Shown here piece by piece: positions 53,308 to 63,464 of a stretch of 64,000 nucleotides of DNA; the first letter of the stretch is position 1; the number at the start of each line of letters is the position of its first letter. Both the position numbers and the translations under genes were made by a program. Location: contig JAFIHF010000041.1 in assembly GCA_017848855.1 (NCBI GenBank), positions 1 to 64,000 of the forward strand, written 5' to 3'. The notes under the pieces are model-generated. The model did not search any database. It had not been told where the DNA came from and worked only from the letters and a program-made list of their open reading frames with translations. This stretch comes from Rhodanobacter denitrificans (GTDB lineage Bacteria > Pseudomonadota > Gammaproteobacteria > Xanthomonadales > Rhodanobacteraceae).

Positions 53308-54894
53308 TCAGCGTGCGAGAAACGTCGCCACCCTTTCGCCGATCATCGCGCAGGCAGCCTGCGTGTTGCCGGAAATCAGCGTGGGCATGATCGAGGCGTC
53401 GGCTACGCGCAGGCCCGCCACACCGCGCACGCGCAGTTCGGGGTCGACCACGGAACCTGCGTCGCTGCCCATGCGGCAGGTGCCGACCGGGTGGTAGATG
53501 GTGTCGGCGTGGGCGCGGATGATCTCGCGCAGGCGCGCTTCGTCGGTGGTCTCGGCGTCGTACAGCGCCGGCCCGGCGTAGCGGGCGAAGGCGGGTGCGG
53601 CGAGGATGCCGCGGGCGAGCGCCACGCCGGCGACGAGGGTGTCGAGGTCGCGTGGGTCGCCGAGGAAGTTGGGGTCGATCAGTGGTGCGCGGCGGACGTC
53701 GTTGCTGACCAAGCGCACGCTGCCGCGGCTGTGCGGCCGCAGCACGCAGGTGTGCAGCGACATGCCGCGGGTGGCGTGCATGCGGCGGCTGTGGTTGTCG
53801 ACGATGCCGATGCACAGGTGCAGCTGGATGTCGGGTCGATCCAGTTCGGGCCGCGTGCGCAGGAAGCCGCCGGCTTCGGCCACGTTGCTGGTGAGCAGGC
53901 CGCGGCCGCGGCGGAACGGGGCGATCGCGCGGATCACCTGCGGCACGATGGACGGCACCGTGCCGAACAGGCCGCGGTCGTTCACCTTGCGGCTGATGAC
54001 GAAGTCCACGTGGTCCTGCAGGTTCGCGCCCACCTCCGGTGCATCGTGCAGTACGGGGATGCCCAGTTCGCGCAGGTGGTCGGCGGGGCCGATGCCCGAG
54101 AGCATCAGCAGTTGCGGCGTGCCGAAGGCGCCGGCCGCGAGCACCACTTCGGCGCGCGCCGCGTAGGTGCCGCCATCGGCGCAGGCGATGCCGCGAGCGC
54201 GGCCGTCCTCGACCAGCACGCGCGCCACCGGCGTGTCGGCCAGCACGGTCAGGTTCCTCGGCGCCAGCGTGGCAAGGTAGGCGCGCGCCGCGTTCCAGCG
54301 CCGGCCGTGGCGCTGGAACACCTGGTACAGGCCCACGCCTTCCTGGCTGGCGCCGTTGAAATCGGTGTTGCGCGGATGGCCGCATTGCACGGCGGCGTCG
54401 ACGAAGGCGCGCGCGCAGTCGCTGGGGCTGGCCAGGTCGCTCACCGCCAGCGGGCCGCCGGTGGCATGCCATGCGTCCGCGCCGCGTGCGTTGTCCTCGC
54501 TGCGCAGGAAGTACGGCAGCACGTCGCGCCAGCCCCAGCCGGTGGCGCCGAGGCGCGCCCAGCCGTCGTAATCCTCGCGCTGGCCGCGGATGTAGATCAT
54601 CGCGTTGATCAGGCTGGAGCCGCCCAGTCCGCGGCCGCGCGGCTGCACGCCGCGGCGTCCGTCCAAGCCGGCTTGCGGCACGGTGCGGTAGCTGTAGTTG
54701 CGTGCGTTGCGGAACGGCACCAGGGTGGCGATGCCCAGCGGCACGTCCGAGCGCAGGCCGCTTTTCGCGGGGCCGGTTTCGAGCAGCAGCACGGAGGCTT
54801 GCGGCCGCGCCAGCGCCAGCCGCGTGGCGGCGGCGCAGCCGGCCGGGCCGGCGCCGACGATGATGTAGTCGAATGTCCCCCGTGGCGCGTGCAT
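53308..54894 (-). CDS. GMC-family FAD oxidoreductase (choline dehydrogenase-like)
   Basis: The 528-residue flavoenzyme oxidises an alcohol. It has the N-terminal dinucleotide-binding loop [17 protein letters not shown], the GMC signature [18 protein letters not shown], the second signature [16 protein letters not shown] and the C-terminal catalytic His in [10 protein letters not shown], with Asn in ISGNTQAA. Size and motifs match choline dehydrogenase and alkan-1-ol dehydrogenase types; the substrate is not determined. No betaine pathway gene adjoins it. Its ATG follows the upp stop directly, so the two are cotranscribed. Confidence 0.87.
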   Translation of the reverse strand: MHAPRGTFDYIIVGAGPAGCAAATRLALARPQASVLLLETGPAKSGLRSDVPLGIATLVPFRNARNYSYRTVPQAGLDGRRGVQPRGRGLGGSSLINAMIYIRGQREDYDGWARLGATGWGWRDVLPYFLRSEDNARGADAWHATGGPLAVSDLASPSDCARAFVDAAVQCGHPRNTDFNGASQEGVGLYQVFQRHGRRWNAARAYLATLAPRNLTVLADTPVARVLVEDGRARGIACADGGTYAARAEVVLAAGAFGTPQLLMLSGIGPADHLRELGIPVLHDAPEVGANLQDHVDFVISRKVNDRGLFGTVPSIVPQVIRAIAPFRRGRGLLTSNVAEAGGFLRTRPELDRPDIQLHLCIGIVDNHSRRMHATRGMSLHTCVLRPHSRGSVRLVSNDVRRAPLIDPNFLGDPRDLDTLVAGVALARGILAAPAFARYAGPALYDAETTDEARLREIIRAHADTIYHPVGTCRMGSDAGSVVDPELRVRGVAGLRVADASIMPTLISGNTQAACAMIGERVATFLAR

Positions 54895-55527
54895 TCAGCC
54901 CGGCCTGGTGCCGAAGATCTTGTCGCCCGCGTCGCCCAGGCCGGGCAGGATGTAGCCGTGTTCGTTCAAGCGTTCGTCGATCGCGGCGGTGTAGATCTCG
55001 ATGTCGGGATGCGCGGCTTCGATGCGCTGGAGGCCTTCCGGCGCGGCGACCAGGAACAGGCCCTTGATGCGCGTGCAGCCGGCGGCTTTGAGCATGTCCA
55101 CCGTGGCGACCAGGGTGCCGGCGGTGGCGAGCATGGGGTCGACGATCAGCGCGATGCGCTCGTCCATGCGGCCGGTGAGTTTCTCGTAGTAGGCGGTCGG
55201 CTTGAGCGTGTGCTCGTCGCGCTGCAGGCCCACCACGCTGACCTTGGCGGCAGGGATCAGGTCGAGTACGCCGGGCAGCATGCCGAGGCCGGCGCGCAGG
55301 ATTGGCACGATGGTGATCTTGGCGCCCTTGATCCGCTGCACGGTGAGCGGGCCGGCCCAGCCTTCGATGCGTTCTTCGACGGTCTCCAGGTCCTTGGTGG
55401 CCTCGTAGGTGAGCAGCGAGGCCACCTCGCCGGCCAGCTCGCGGAACTCCTTGGTGCTGATCCCGGCGCGGCGCATCAGGCCGAGCTTGTGCCGGATCAG
55501 GGGATGGCGGACTTCGACGATTTTCAT
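54895..55527 (-). CDS. upp: Uracil phosphoribosyltransferase
   Basis: Upp salvages uracil with PRPP to give UMP. The 210-residue protein begins [20 protein letters not shown]. It has the PRPP-binding stretch [12 protein letters not shown] and the C-terminal uracil-binding region [17 protein letters not shown]. Length is usual (208 in E. coli). The start is fixed by homology; an upstream frame reaches into other genes. It is followed without gap by the GMC gene. Confidence 0.96.
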   Translation of the reverse strand: MKIVEVRHPLIRHKLGLMRRAGISTKEFRELAGEVASLLTYEATKDLETVEERIEGWAGPLTVQRIKGAKITIVPILRAGLGMLPGVLDLIPAAKVSVVGLQRDEHTLKPTAYYEKLTGRMDERIALIVDPMLATAGTLVATVDMLKAAGCTRIKGLFLVAAPEGLQRIEAAHPDIEIYTAAIDERLNEHGYILPGLGDAGDKIFGTRPG

Positions 55528-55544
55528 CGGCCAAGCATAGCCGC

Positions 55545-55590
55545 AGCAGGAGCGAGTGGAGAGGAGTGAGGAGTGAGAGAGGAGCAGGGC
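55545..55590. repeat. Purine-rich GAGGAGTGA repeats upstream of upp
   Basis: The stretch reads GAGCGAGTGGAGAGGAGTGA then GGAGTGAGAGAGGAGCAGG, with several overlapping GAGTG(G/A)AG units on one strand. It lies between the psiF terminator and upp. No function is evident. Confidence 0.4.
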
Positions 55591-55597
55591 GTGCAAC

Positions 55598-55628
55598 AAA
55601 AAAAAGCGCCGCCTTGCGGCGGCGCTTT
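55598..55628 (-). terminator. Terminator of the PsiF-repeat gene
   Basis: AAAGCGCCGCC, loop GCAA, GGCGGCGCTTT followed on the minus strand by a run of eight Ts. It lies 19 bp after the stop codon. Confidence 0.92.
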
Positions 55629-55646
55629 GAAACAGAGCAACAGGCC

Positions 55647-56054
55647 TCAGTGCGCAGGCGCAGCCGCGGGGGCTTCGCCCTTCAGGCAGGAGCTCATGAA
55701 GGCCTTGTGGGCGGCGCCCTTCGGAGCCTTGGTCTTCGCCTCGGCGTTGCAGCTCTTCATGCGTTCCTGCTGCGTCTCCTTGGCCGACGGCGCGGCGGCG
55801 GTGGCCGGCGCGGCGGTCTCGCCCTTCAGGCAGGAGCTCATGAAGGCCTTGCGCTCGGCGCCTTTCTTGCTGGTGGCTTCCTTGTTGCAGTCCGCCATGC
55901 GCTGCTGCTGCGCGGTCATTTCCTTCTTGGCGGCCGGGGCCGTTGCCGCGGCGCTGGCTGCCTGCGCTGCGGCAGGGGCGGCCGTGGCCGCGAAGGCGGT
56001 GCCGGCGAGGGCGATGGCGGCGCTGACGGCGAGCATGCGAATCGACAGTGACAT
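55647..56054 (-). CDS. PsiF-repeat exported protein
   Basis: The 135-residue precursor has a signal peptide ([22 protein letters not shown]). An Ala-rich spacer leads to two PsiF repeats: [28 protein letters not shown] and [30 protein letters not shown]. Each repeat has two Cys. E. coli PsiF is induced by phosphate starvation, but its role is unknown. I chose the start with GGAGG upstream (56054), not the longer frame. It has its own terminator and seems monocistronic. Confidence 0.9.
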   Translation of the reverse strand: MSLSIRMLAVSAAIALAGTAFAATAAPAAAQAASAAATAPAAKKEMTAQQQRMADCNKEATSKKGAERKAFMSSCLKGETAAPATAAAPSAKETQQERMKSCNAEAKTKAPKGAAHKAFMSSCLKGEAPAAAPAH

Positions 56055-56258
56055 GTGGTGACCTCCCATGGTGACCGGCAGCTGCCGGCGGGTGCAGTCT
56101 ATCGCCGCTCGGGGAGCGTCGTGGCGGCCTGCAGAAATTCCGGTGCAAGCCGCATTCATCTAGGACAACGCCGCATGACCGCGCCGTGCCGGGAGGGCTG
56201 CCTGCCAAAGCGAATGCTCAGCTTTGGCAGGCAGTGGCAGCCCGGTGCAGTCGTCGCT

Positions 56259-57755
56259 TCAGGCCGCCTTGCTCTCGCTCTTGCGCGGCCCTTCCAGCAG
56301 CGCCTGGCGCACGTGCGACACCACCAAGTCCACCTCGGCGCTGGTGACGTTGAAGTGTGGGGTGAAGCGCAGCGAGTTGACGCCGCCGTGGATCACGCCG
56401 ATGCCGCGCTCGCGCAGGTATTCCTCGGTGGAGCCGGCGCCGTAGCACTTGAACTGCGGCGCCAACTCGCAGGAGAACAACAGGCCGGTGCCCTGCACCT
56501 TGGTGATCAGGCCGCCCAGCTCGTCCTTCAGCGCGTTGAGCTTGTCCACGAACTCCTTGCCGCGCTCGCGGATGTTGGCGCGCACCGCGTTGCTGAGCTC
56601 GCCCAGCACGGCCAGCGCCACGTCCAGCGCGCGCGGGTTCGCGGTCATGGTGTTGCCGTAGATGCCCTTGCGGTACAGGCCGGCGACGCGCTCGCTCACC
56701 GCCAGCACCGACAGCGGGTACTGGCCGGCGTTCAGCGCCTTGGAGAAGGTCTCCATGTCCGGCGCGGGCAGCTTCTCGAAGCCGGGGTAGTCGGTGATCG
56801 AGAGCACGCCGTGCGCGCGCAGGCCGGCCTGGATCGAATCGACCAGGAACAGCGCGCCGTGCGCTTCGGTGAGGCGGCGTGCGGCGCTGTAGAACTCCGG
56901 CGTCACCGCGCGGCCCGGGTCGCCTTCGCCCATCACCGGTTCGAGGAACATCGCCTCGATGAACCAGCCGTGCTTGTCGGCGTCGGCGAACGCGGCTTCC
57001 AGTTGCGCGACGTTGTACGGCTCCACCACCAGCACGCTGTCCTCGTGGCGGTAGCTGGCGAGGTACTGCTGGTAGGTCTTGCGCGAGGAGTCGGAATACA
57101 GCGCCGGCTTCTCGGTGCGGCCGTGGAAGGCGCCCTTCACCACCAGGCGCTTGATCGTGCGCCCGGCGTGGCGGCCGCCGGCGTCGGTCATCAGCTTGGC
57201 GTTGACGTCGGCGACACGGCAGGCCAGCGAGACCGACTCCGAGCCGGAGTTGAGGCACAAATAGCGCGCGTACGGGTTGCCGCCGCGGTTGCGGCCCAGC
57301 TCGCGGTTCAGCGCCTGGGCGAAGCGCAGCTGCGCCACGCTGGGCGTCATCACGTTCGCCATCACCTGCTCGCGCGCCAGCGCGGCGTCGATCGCCGGAT
57401 GGTTGTGGCCGAAGCCGAGCATGCCGTAGCCGCCGTTGTCGTGCAGCACCGCGCCCTTCAGGGTGACGATCCACGGCCCGCGCGCGGCGGCCGGCAGGTA
57501 GGGGTTGATCGCGTCGTCGGGATAGAAGTTGACGAAGCCGGCCTGCGCCTGCGCCAGCTGCGCGGCCTCGTCCAGCTTCAGGAAGTCGCCGAGCTCGGCG
57601 CGCAGTTCGCGATGGCGCGCCACGGCGGCGGCCACGGCCTCGCCCAGCATGGCGTCGGCCGCGGCCATGCGCTCGATGCTGGCATCGTCCAAACCGGTGG
57701 TGCGCGGCTTGCCGCCGAATTCGCGCAGTTCGCGCAGCTGATCGATCAAACCCAT
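56259..57755 (-). CDS. Class III PLP-dependent aminotransferase
   Basis: The 498-residue enzyme has the class III fold. It begins with an unusual N-terminal extension of about 80 residues (MGLIDQLRELREFGGKPRTT). Then GGYGMLGFGHNHPAID opens the domain. SGSESVSLACRVA and GAFHGRTEKPAL bind PLP phosphate and ring. FLVDSIQAGLRAHG holds the conserved Asp, and FSKALNAGQYPLS the Lys that forms the Schiff base. The substrate (an omega-amino group of lysine or ornithine type is usual) cannot be read. It is divergent from the ABC operon. A Shine-Dalgarno sequence GAGGAGAAAACC precedes the start. Confidence 0.88.
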   Translation of the reverse strand: MGLIDQLRELREFGGKPRTTGLDDASIERMAAADAMLGEAVAAAVARHRELRAELGDFLKLDEAAQLAQAQAGFVNFYPDDAINPYLPAAARGPWIVTLKGAVLHDNGGYGMLGFGHNHPAIDAALAREQVMANVMTPSVAQLRFAQALNRELGRNRGGNPYARYLCLNSGSESVSLACRVADVNAKLMTDAGGRHAGRTIKRLVVKGAFHGRTEKPALYSDSSRKTYQQYLASYRHEDSVLVVEPYNVAQLEAAFADADKHGWFIEAMFLEPVMGEGDPGRAVTPEFYSAARRLTEAHGALFLVDSIQAGLRAHGVLSITDYPGFEKLPAPDMETFSKALNAGQYPLSVLAVSERVAGLYRKGIYGNTMTANPRALDVALAVLGELSNAVRANIRERGKEFVDKLNALKDELGGLITKVQGTGLLFSCELAPQFKCYGAGSTEEYLRERGIGVIHGGVNSLRFTPHFNVTSAEVDLVVSHVRQALLEGPRKSESKAA

Positions 57756-57951
57756 GGTTTTCTCCTCGGTGCCGTCGGCGCCTCGCACCCAGCGCAAAGC
57801 AGGCCGACGTATGGGGCGTGATGTGCGCGGCAAGTCATCCGGCTTCGCGGGCGGCGCGCAATCACGAACGCCAAGGATAGCGCGCGAGACCGGGTGCCCG
57901 GTACCCCTTGGCGGCATCGAAACGCCTTGCACTGCAGCAACTTGCGCGCGA

Positions 57952-57965
57952 GTGACGCTTGTCAC
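57952..57965. promoter_or_regulatory. Candidate operator of the ABC/two-component operon
   Basis: GTGAC-GCTT-GTCAC is a perfect 5-bp inverted repeat with a 4-bp centre, 73 bp upstream of the ABC ATPase start. NarL/DesR-type regulators bind short inverted repeats of this size, so it may be the binding site of the regulator encoded at the end of the operon. The rest of 57756-58037 shows nothing else. Confidence 0.5.
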
Positions 57966-58037
57966 ACGCGATGGCTGACGGCGGCGACTGGGGCCGGCAC
58001 GCTGCGCTGCCTAGCCTGTGCGGCACGGAGGAAAACC

Positions 58038-58945
<908 letters not shown>

Positions 58946-58946
<1 letters not shown>

Positions 58947-59740
58947 TGCACGCCGTGACCCTTCCCGCCGCGCCGTCGGCCGCCATGTCCGCCATGCCGC
59001 CGCGCCGCGTGCTCGGCGCCTACCTCGCCGAGGCGCGCAGCGAATGCCTGCGCTACCTGCGCGCGCCGGGCTTCATGCTGCCGATCCTGCTGTTCCCGGG
59101 CCTGTTCTACCTCGTGTTCGGGGTGCTGATGGGCAAGTCCGAGGGCGCCGACGCGGCACGTTACCTCTTGGCCAGCTACGGCGTGTTCGGCGTGATGAGC
59201 CCGGGCCTGTTCGGCTTCGGCGTGTCGCTGGCGATCGAGCGCGACGGCGGCCTGCTTACGCTCAAGCGCGCGCTGCCGATGCCGCCGGGCGCCTACCTGC
59301 TGGGCAAGATGCTGATGGCGATGGCCGCCGCCGCGGTGGTGGTGCTGATGCTGCTGGCGATGGCCATGGGCATCGCACGCGTCGCGCTGACGCCGGTGCA
59401 GGCCGCGGCGCTGCTGGCGACGGGCGTGCTCGGCGTGCTGCCGTTCTGCGCGCTGGGCATGCTGGTGGGCACGCTGTTCAAGGGGCAGGGCGCGCCCGGC
59501 ATGCTGCAACTGGTCTACCTGCCGATGTCCTTCCTGTCCGGCCTGTGGTTCCCGCTGTCGATGCTGCCGAAGCTGCTGCAGCAGTTCGCGCCGCTGTGGC
59601 CGAGCTACCACCTCGACCGCGTCGCGCTGGTTGCTGTGGGCATCGTGCGCGAGCCGGTGCTGCCGCACGTGCTGGTGCTGGCCGGCTTCGGCGCGGCGTT
59701 CTTCGCGCTGGCGCTGCGGCGGCTGCGCCGGGTCGGCTGA
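58946..59740 (+). CDS. ABC-2 type transporter permease
   Basis: The 264-residue membrane protein has six segments. It begins with an N-terminal cytosolic helix (LGAYLAEARSECLRYLRAPG), then FMLPILLFPGLFYLVFGVLM and the family region LVYLPMSFLSGLWFPLSMLP, KLLQQFAPLWPSYHLDRVAL. It pairs with the preceding ATPase. The substrate is unknown; relatives are implicated in lipid or antibiotic export. Confidence 0.9.
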
Positions 59741-59786
59741 GGCGCAGTAGCATGCTGGCTTGCTGTCCGTTGCCAAGGGGACGCGC

Positions 59787-61013
59787 GTGAACCTCAAGTT
59801 GCTCCCTGCCTGGTTGTCGCCGGCGCCCGATTCGTCGATCGCCGCCAACCTGCGCCAGGGCAAATCGCTCTGGTTCGAAGCGATCCACCTGGTGTGGTCG
59901 GTGTGGGTGTTCATCACGCCGCTGTTCACCCATGGCTACGACTGGCAATGGGCGCTGTTCACGCTCGGTTCGTACCCGCTGTTCGTGCTGCTGTACGCGA
60001 TGAGTCATCTGGCGTCGCGGCGGGTCGCGTATCGCTATGCGCTGGGCATGGTGTTGCTGAGCTTCGTGCTGATGCCGTGGTACCCCAGCGGCATCAGCTA
60101 TTTCATCTACGGCTGCATCATGCTGCACGTGCCCAACAGCCGCTTCCTGCGGCACCTGGGGCGACTGCTGCTGCTGAACGCGGCATACGTGCTGCTGGGC
60201 TGGCTGGCCGGCTATCCGTGGCAGACCTTGTTCAGCGTGTCGGGCATGGCCCTGACCATCAGTTTCGTGACCAGCGTGGAGTTCATGGAGAAGCGCAGGG
60301 ATGCGGAGTTGCTCCTTTCGCAGGACGAAGTGCGCCGTTTGGCCGCCACCGCCGAGCGCGAGCGCATCGGCCGCGACCTGCACGACCTGCTCGGCCACAC
60401 GCTGTCGCTGATCACGCTGAAGCTGGAACTGTCGCGCAAGCTGTTCGACCGCGATCACGAGGCGGCCAGGCGCGAGCTGGAGGAGGCCGAGCGGGTGGCT
60501 CGCCACGCGTTGGCCGAAGTTCGCAGTGCGGTCACCGGCATCCGCGCCACCGACATCGCCGCCGAGCTGGCCTCGGCGCGCCTGCTGCTGGAGTCTTCGG
60601 CGGTGCAACTGGAATGCACGCGCCTGCCATCGTCGCTGCCGGCGGAGATCGAGCGCAGCCTGGCGCTGGTGCTGCGCGAGGCGGTGACCAATATCGCCCG
60701 GCACGCCCAGGCCACGCGCGCGCAGGTGGCGTTGACCGCCGAGGGCGGCGTTGTGCGCCTGCGCATCGACGACAACGGCCGCGGCGGCATCGATGCGCAT
60801 GGCAACGGCCTCAGCGGGATGCGCGAACGGGTGCATGGGCTGGGCGGCACTTTGCGCATCGAGTCGCCGCGGCGGCAGGGGACGCACCTGTGCATCGAGG
60901 TGCCGTTGCCGGCCGCGAACGGCATGCGCGAACAAGCTTCGGAGCCAGGCAAGGCTGGGCAGGAGTTCGCCCCGGTCGGTGGCTGGCAGCCCCACGGGCA
61001 GCATGCGACATGA
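59787..61013 (+). CDS. DesK-type sensor histidine kinase 1
   Basis: The 408-residue kinase has five to six N-terminal membrane segments (about 30-170) as sensor. The HisKA_3 dimerisation domain follows (AERERIGRDLHDLLGHTLSL, phospho-His in DLHDLLGH), and a HATPase domain with LREAVTNIARHA (N box) and DDNGRGG, HGNGLSGMRERVHGLGG (G boxes). The GTG at 59787 has AGGGG six bases upstream and is my start; a TTG at 59760 is possible. A C-terminal tail of about 30 residues (REQASEPGKAGQEFAPVGGW) is not part of the domain. Confidence 0.9.
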   Translation: MNLKLLPAWLSPAPDSSIAANLRQGKSLWFEAIHLVWSVWVFITPLFTHGYDWQWALFTLGSYPLFVLLYAMSHLASRRVAYRYALGMVLLSFVLMPWYPSGISYFIYGCIMLHVPNSRFLRHLGRLLLLNAAYVLLGWLAGYPWQTLFSVSGMALTISFVTSVEFMEKRRDAELLLSQDEVRRLAATAERERIGRDLHDLLGHTLSLITLKLELSRKLFDRDHEAARRELEEAERVARHALAEVRSAVTGIRATDIAAELASARLLLESSAVQLECTRLPSSLPAEIERSLALVLREAVTNIARHAQATRAQVALTAEGGVVRLRIDDNGRGGIDAHGNGLSGMRERVHGLGGTLRIESPRRQGTHLCIEVPLPAANGMREQASEPGKAGQEFAPVGGWQPHGQHAT

Positions 61014-62170
61014 TCCGTCTGTTCGCTCCCCGTCCCGATTCGCTGCTGGGCCAGTTCGGCGCGCGGCGCCTGCGCTGGGAGGAATGGGGCGGGCGGCTGT
61101 GGGTGGTCGCGCTGTTCGCGATACCGCTGACGCAGGAACAGCCGGGCTGGGCGTGGCTGCTGTCGGCGCTGCTGTCGGTGCCGCTCTATCTCTGCCTGCA
61201 TCGGCTGGTGTATGCGGATTCCGTCCGGCGACTGGCCTGGTACGGTGCAGGCATGATGCTGCTGGGGCTGGCCGCCTGGCCGTTCAACGGGGTGGCGCTG
61301 GGTTACGTGATCTCCGGCTGCATCAGTTGCGCCTGCCTGCCGTCGTGGCGCCGCTGGCTGGCCTTCACGGCCGTGGCATTCGTGTTCGCCACGGCGATGG
61401 CGCTGTGGCTGCAGGTGTCGCCGTGGCTGATGCCGCTGCTGCTGATGCTCACCGTGCTGTCGGGTTTCGGTCACCACTTGCGCGCGCGCAACCTGCGCCA
61501 GGACGCGGCGCTGCGCCTGTCGCAGGAAGAGATACGCCGGCTGGCGGTGCTCGCCGAGCGCGAGCGCATCGGCCGCGACCTGCACGACCTGCTCGGCCAC
61601 ACGCTGTCGCTGGTGACGCTGAAGTCCGAACTGGCGCGCAAGCTGGCGCTGGCCGATCCGCCGCGCGCGCAGCGCGAGATGGAAGAGGTGGAGCGCGTCT
61701 CGCGGCATGCGCTGGCCGAGGTGCGCGCGGCGGTCACCGGCATGCGGCGCAGCGACCTGGCGGCGGAACTCGCTTCCGCGCGGCTGATGCTGGAAGCCTC
61801 GAACATCGCGCTGGACGCCGAGGCGCCGGCCGCGCTCGAACTGCCGCCGGAAATCGAGGCCTCGCTGGCGCTGGTGCTGCGCGAGGCCGTCACCAACATC
61901 CATCGCCACGCCCGCGCCACCAGCGCGCGCGTGGTTTTCTCCCGTGCAGCGGAAAGGTTCCACATGCGCATCAGCGACAACGGACGCGGCGGCCTCGCCG
62001 CCCACGGCAACGGCATCAGCGGCATGCGCGAACGCGTGCGTGCGCTGGGCGGCGAGCTCGGCATCGACTCGCCCGCACGGCGCGGCACCACGCTCGAGGT
62101 CGCGGTGTCGCTGCGCGCGGCGGCGCGGTTCGCCACGCTGACGCCGGCCGGACAGGAGCATGCCGCATGA
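61010..62170 (+). CDS. DesK-type sensor histidine kinase 2
   Basis: The 386-residue kinase is a paralogue of the preceding one, with the same AERERIGRDLHDLLGHTLSL box and HGNGISGMRERVRALGG. Its membrane part is diverged and contains CISCACLPS where the first kinase has CIMLHVPNS. It overlaps kinase 1 and the regulator gene by ATGA on both sides. The pair probably arose by tandem duplication, and both could phosphorylate the single regulator, alone or as a heterodimer. Confidence 0.9.
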   Translation: MIRLFAPRPDSLLGQFGARRLRWEEWGGRLWVVALFAIPLTQEQPGWAWLLSALLSVPLYLCLHRLVYADSVRRLAWYGAGMMLLGLAAWPFNGVALGYVISGCISCACLPSWRRWLAFTAVAFVFATAMALWLQVSPWLMPLLLMLTVLSGFGHHLRARNLRQDAALRLSQEEIRRLAVLAERERIGRDLHDLLGHTLSLVTLKSELARKLALADPPRAQREMEEVERVSRHALAEVRAAVTGMRRSDLAAELASARLMLEASNIALDAEAPAALELPPEIEASLALVLREAVTNIHRHARATSARVVFSRAAERFHMRISDNGRGGLAAHGNGISGMRERVRALGGELGIDSPARRGTTLEVAVSLRAAARFATLTPAGQEHAA

Positions 62171-62769
62171 TCCGCGTGCTGCTGGCCGAGGACCAGGCGA
62201 TGGTGCGCGGCGCGCTGTCCGCGCTGCTGAATCTCGAATCGGACATCGAGGTGCTGGGCTCCGCCTGCGACGGCGAGGCGGCCTGGCGCGAGCTGCAGAA
62301 GCTCAAGCCCGACGTGCTGGTCACCGACATCGAGATGCCGGGCTTGACCGGGCTGGAGCTGGCGCAGCGCATCCAGCGCCACGAGCTGCCGATCAAGGTG
62401 ATCATCGTCACCACCTTCGCGCGCCCCGGCTTCCTGCGCCGCGCGCTGGACGCGGGCGTGTCCGGCTACCTGCTCAAGGACGCGCCCGCCGAGAACCTCG
62501 CCGAGGCGCTGCGCACCGTGCATCGCGGCGGCCGCGCGATTGACCCGCAACTGGCGCTGGAGGCGTGGTCGGAGGCCGACCCGCTGAACGACCGCGAGCG
62601 CCAGGTGCTGCGCCTGGCCGGCGAAGGGCAGAGCGCCGGCGACATCGCCACGGCGCTCAACCTCTCGCACGGCACCGTGCGCAACTACCTGTCCGAGGCG
62701 ATCGGCAAGCTCGGCGTGGCGAATCGCATCGAGGCGTATCGGCTGGCGCGGCAGAAAGGCTGGTTGTAG
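62167..62769 (+). CDS. NarL/DesR-family response regulator
   Basis: The 200-residue regulator has a receiver domain (VLLAEDQAMVRGALSALL, phospho-Asp in DVLVTDIEMPG at about residue 54, Lys in YLLKDA) and a LuxR-type HTH (LNDRERQVLRLAGEGQSAGD, LNLSHGTVRNYLSEAIGKLG). The ending NRIEAYRLARQKGWL is that of the DesR subgroup. It is the last gene of the ABC-kinase-kinase operon and is followed by a GTAGGTCGGG-type palindrome. Confidence 0.94.
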   Translation: MIRVLLAEDQAMVRGALSALLNLESDIEVLGSACDGEAAWRELQKLKPDVLVTDIEMPGLTGLELAQRIQRHELPIKVIIVTTFARPGFLRRALDAGVSGYLLKDAPAENLAEALRTVHRGGRAIDPQLALEAWSEADPLNDRERQVLRLAGEGQSAGDIATALNLSHGTVRNYLSEAIGKLGVANRIEAYRLARQKGWL

Positions 62770-62789
62770 GTCGGGATTCATCCCGACTG
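62766..62789. repeat. GTAGGTCGGG-type palindrome after the regulator gene
   Basis: GTAGGTCGGGATTCATCCCG then AC forms a GTCGGGAT-TC-ATCCCGAC stem that overlaps the stop codon of the response regulator. It lies between two convergent genes and may help end transcription. Confidence 0.6.
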
Positions 62790-62803
62790 CGGATGGCCGC
62801 GAA

Positions 62804-63352
62804 TCAGCGCCGGCTTTGTCGCCAGCGCGGCCGTGGCTGGGCGTGCGCTGGTGGCGTGGCCACGGCTTGCAGATTACGCACGAAGCCGGCCGGATCGGCC
62901 GGCGACAGCACCACCGTGCAGTTCGCCGCGCGCAACACCACCGCGCGCTGCCAGTCGGTGACGAAGGCGCGATAGCGGCCCAGCTTCGCGTTGCGGAACC
63001 AGCCCGAGAACGAGAACAGGCCGCCGTTGCCGAACAGCCGGATCGAGCCGGCGCAGGCCTGCGGATCGATCGTCGCTTCCTGCAATTCGCCGAGTGCGAC
63101 GCGGGTCGTCCAGAACAGGCGACGCACGTGCAGGACACCGTCGCGCACCTCGTAGTCGCGCACCACGAAGGGCACGGCCGCCAGCAGGATCACCAGCGGC
63201 AAGGCGACCGTCAGCGTGCGCAAGCCCGGCAGCGCATGGATCGGCACGGTGGCCGCAACCAGCCAGGACACGCCCAGCAGGAGCAGGGTGACGGCGATCG
63301 AGATGCCCTTGAGAAAGCCGCTCCAGGGCGCGGCGGGAGAAGGTGTCTGCAT
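62804..63352 (-). CDS. Membrane protein with bacterial PH-like domain
   Basis: The 182-residue protein has two N-terminal membrane segments (about 15-65: LKGISIAVTLLLLGVSWLVA and TLTVALPLVILLAAVPFVVR). A cytosolic beta-rich domain follows: YEVRDGVLHVRRLFWTTRVA and GELQEATIDPQACAGSIRLF, then ANCTVVLSPADPAGFVRNLQ, the pattern of bacterial PH-like domains. The start could be 63352 or 63379; neither has a clear Shine-Dalgarno sequence. It is convergent with the two-component operon and divergent from queA. The function is unknown. Confidence 0.75.
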   Translation of the reverse strand: MQTPSPAAPWSGFLKGISIAVTLLLLGVSWLVAATVPIHALPGLRTLTVALPLVILLAAVPFVVRDYEVRDGVLHVRRLFWTTRVALGELQEATIDPQACAGSIRLFGNGGLFSFSGWFRNAKLGRYRAFVTDWQRAVVLRAANCTVVLSPADPAGFVRNLQAVATPPAHAQPRPRWRQSRR

Positions 63353-63464
63353 GCGCGGATTCTGGCCGTTGTCGGCCATGCGGGCAATGCAAGCGCCAAG
63401 CCGCACGGGCTTGCGCGATAATGCGCCGTTGCCCACGGCATTCGTCCCTGCGCCGAGCCTCTCC

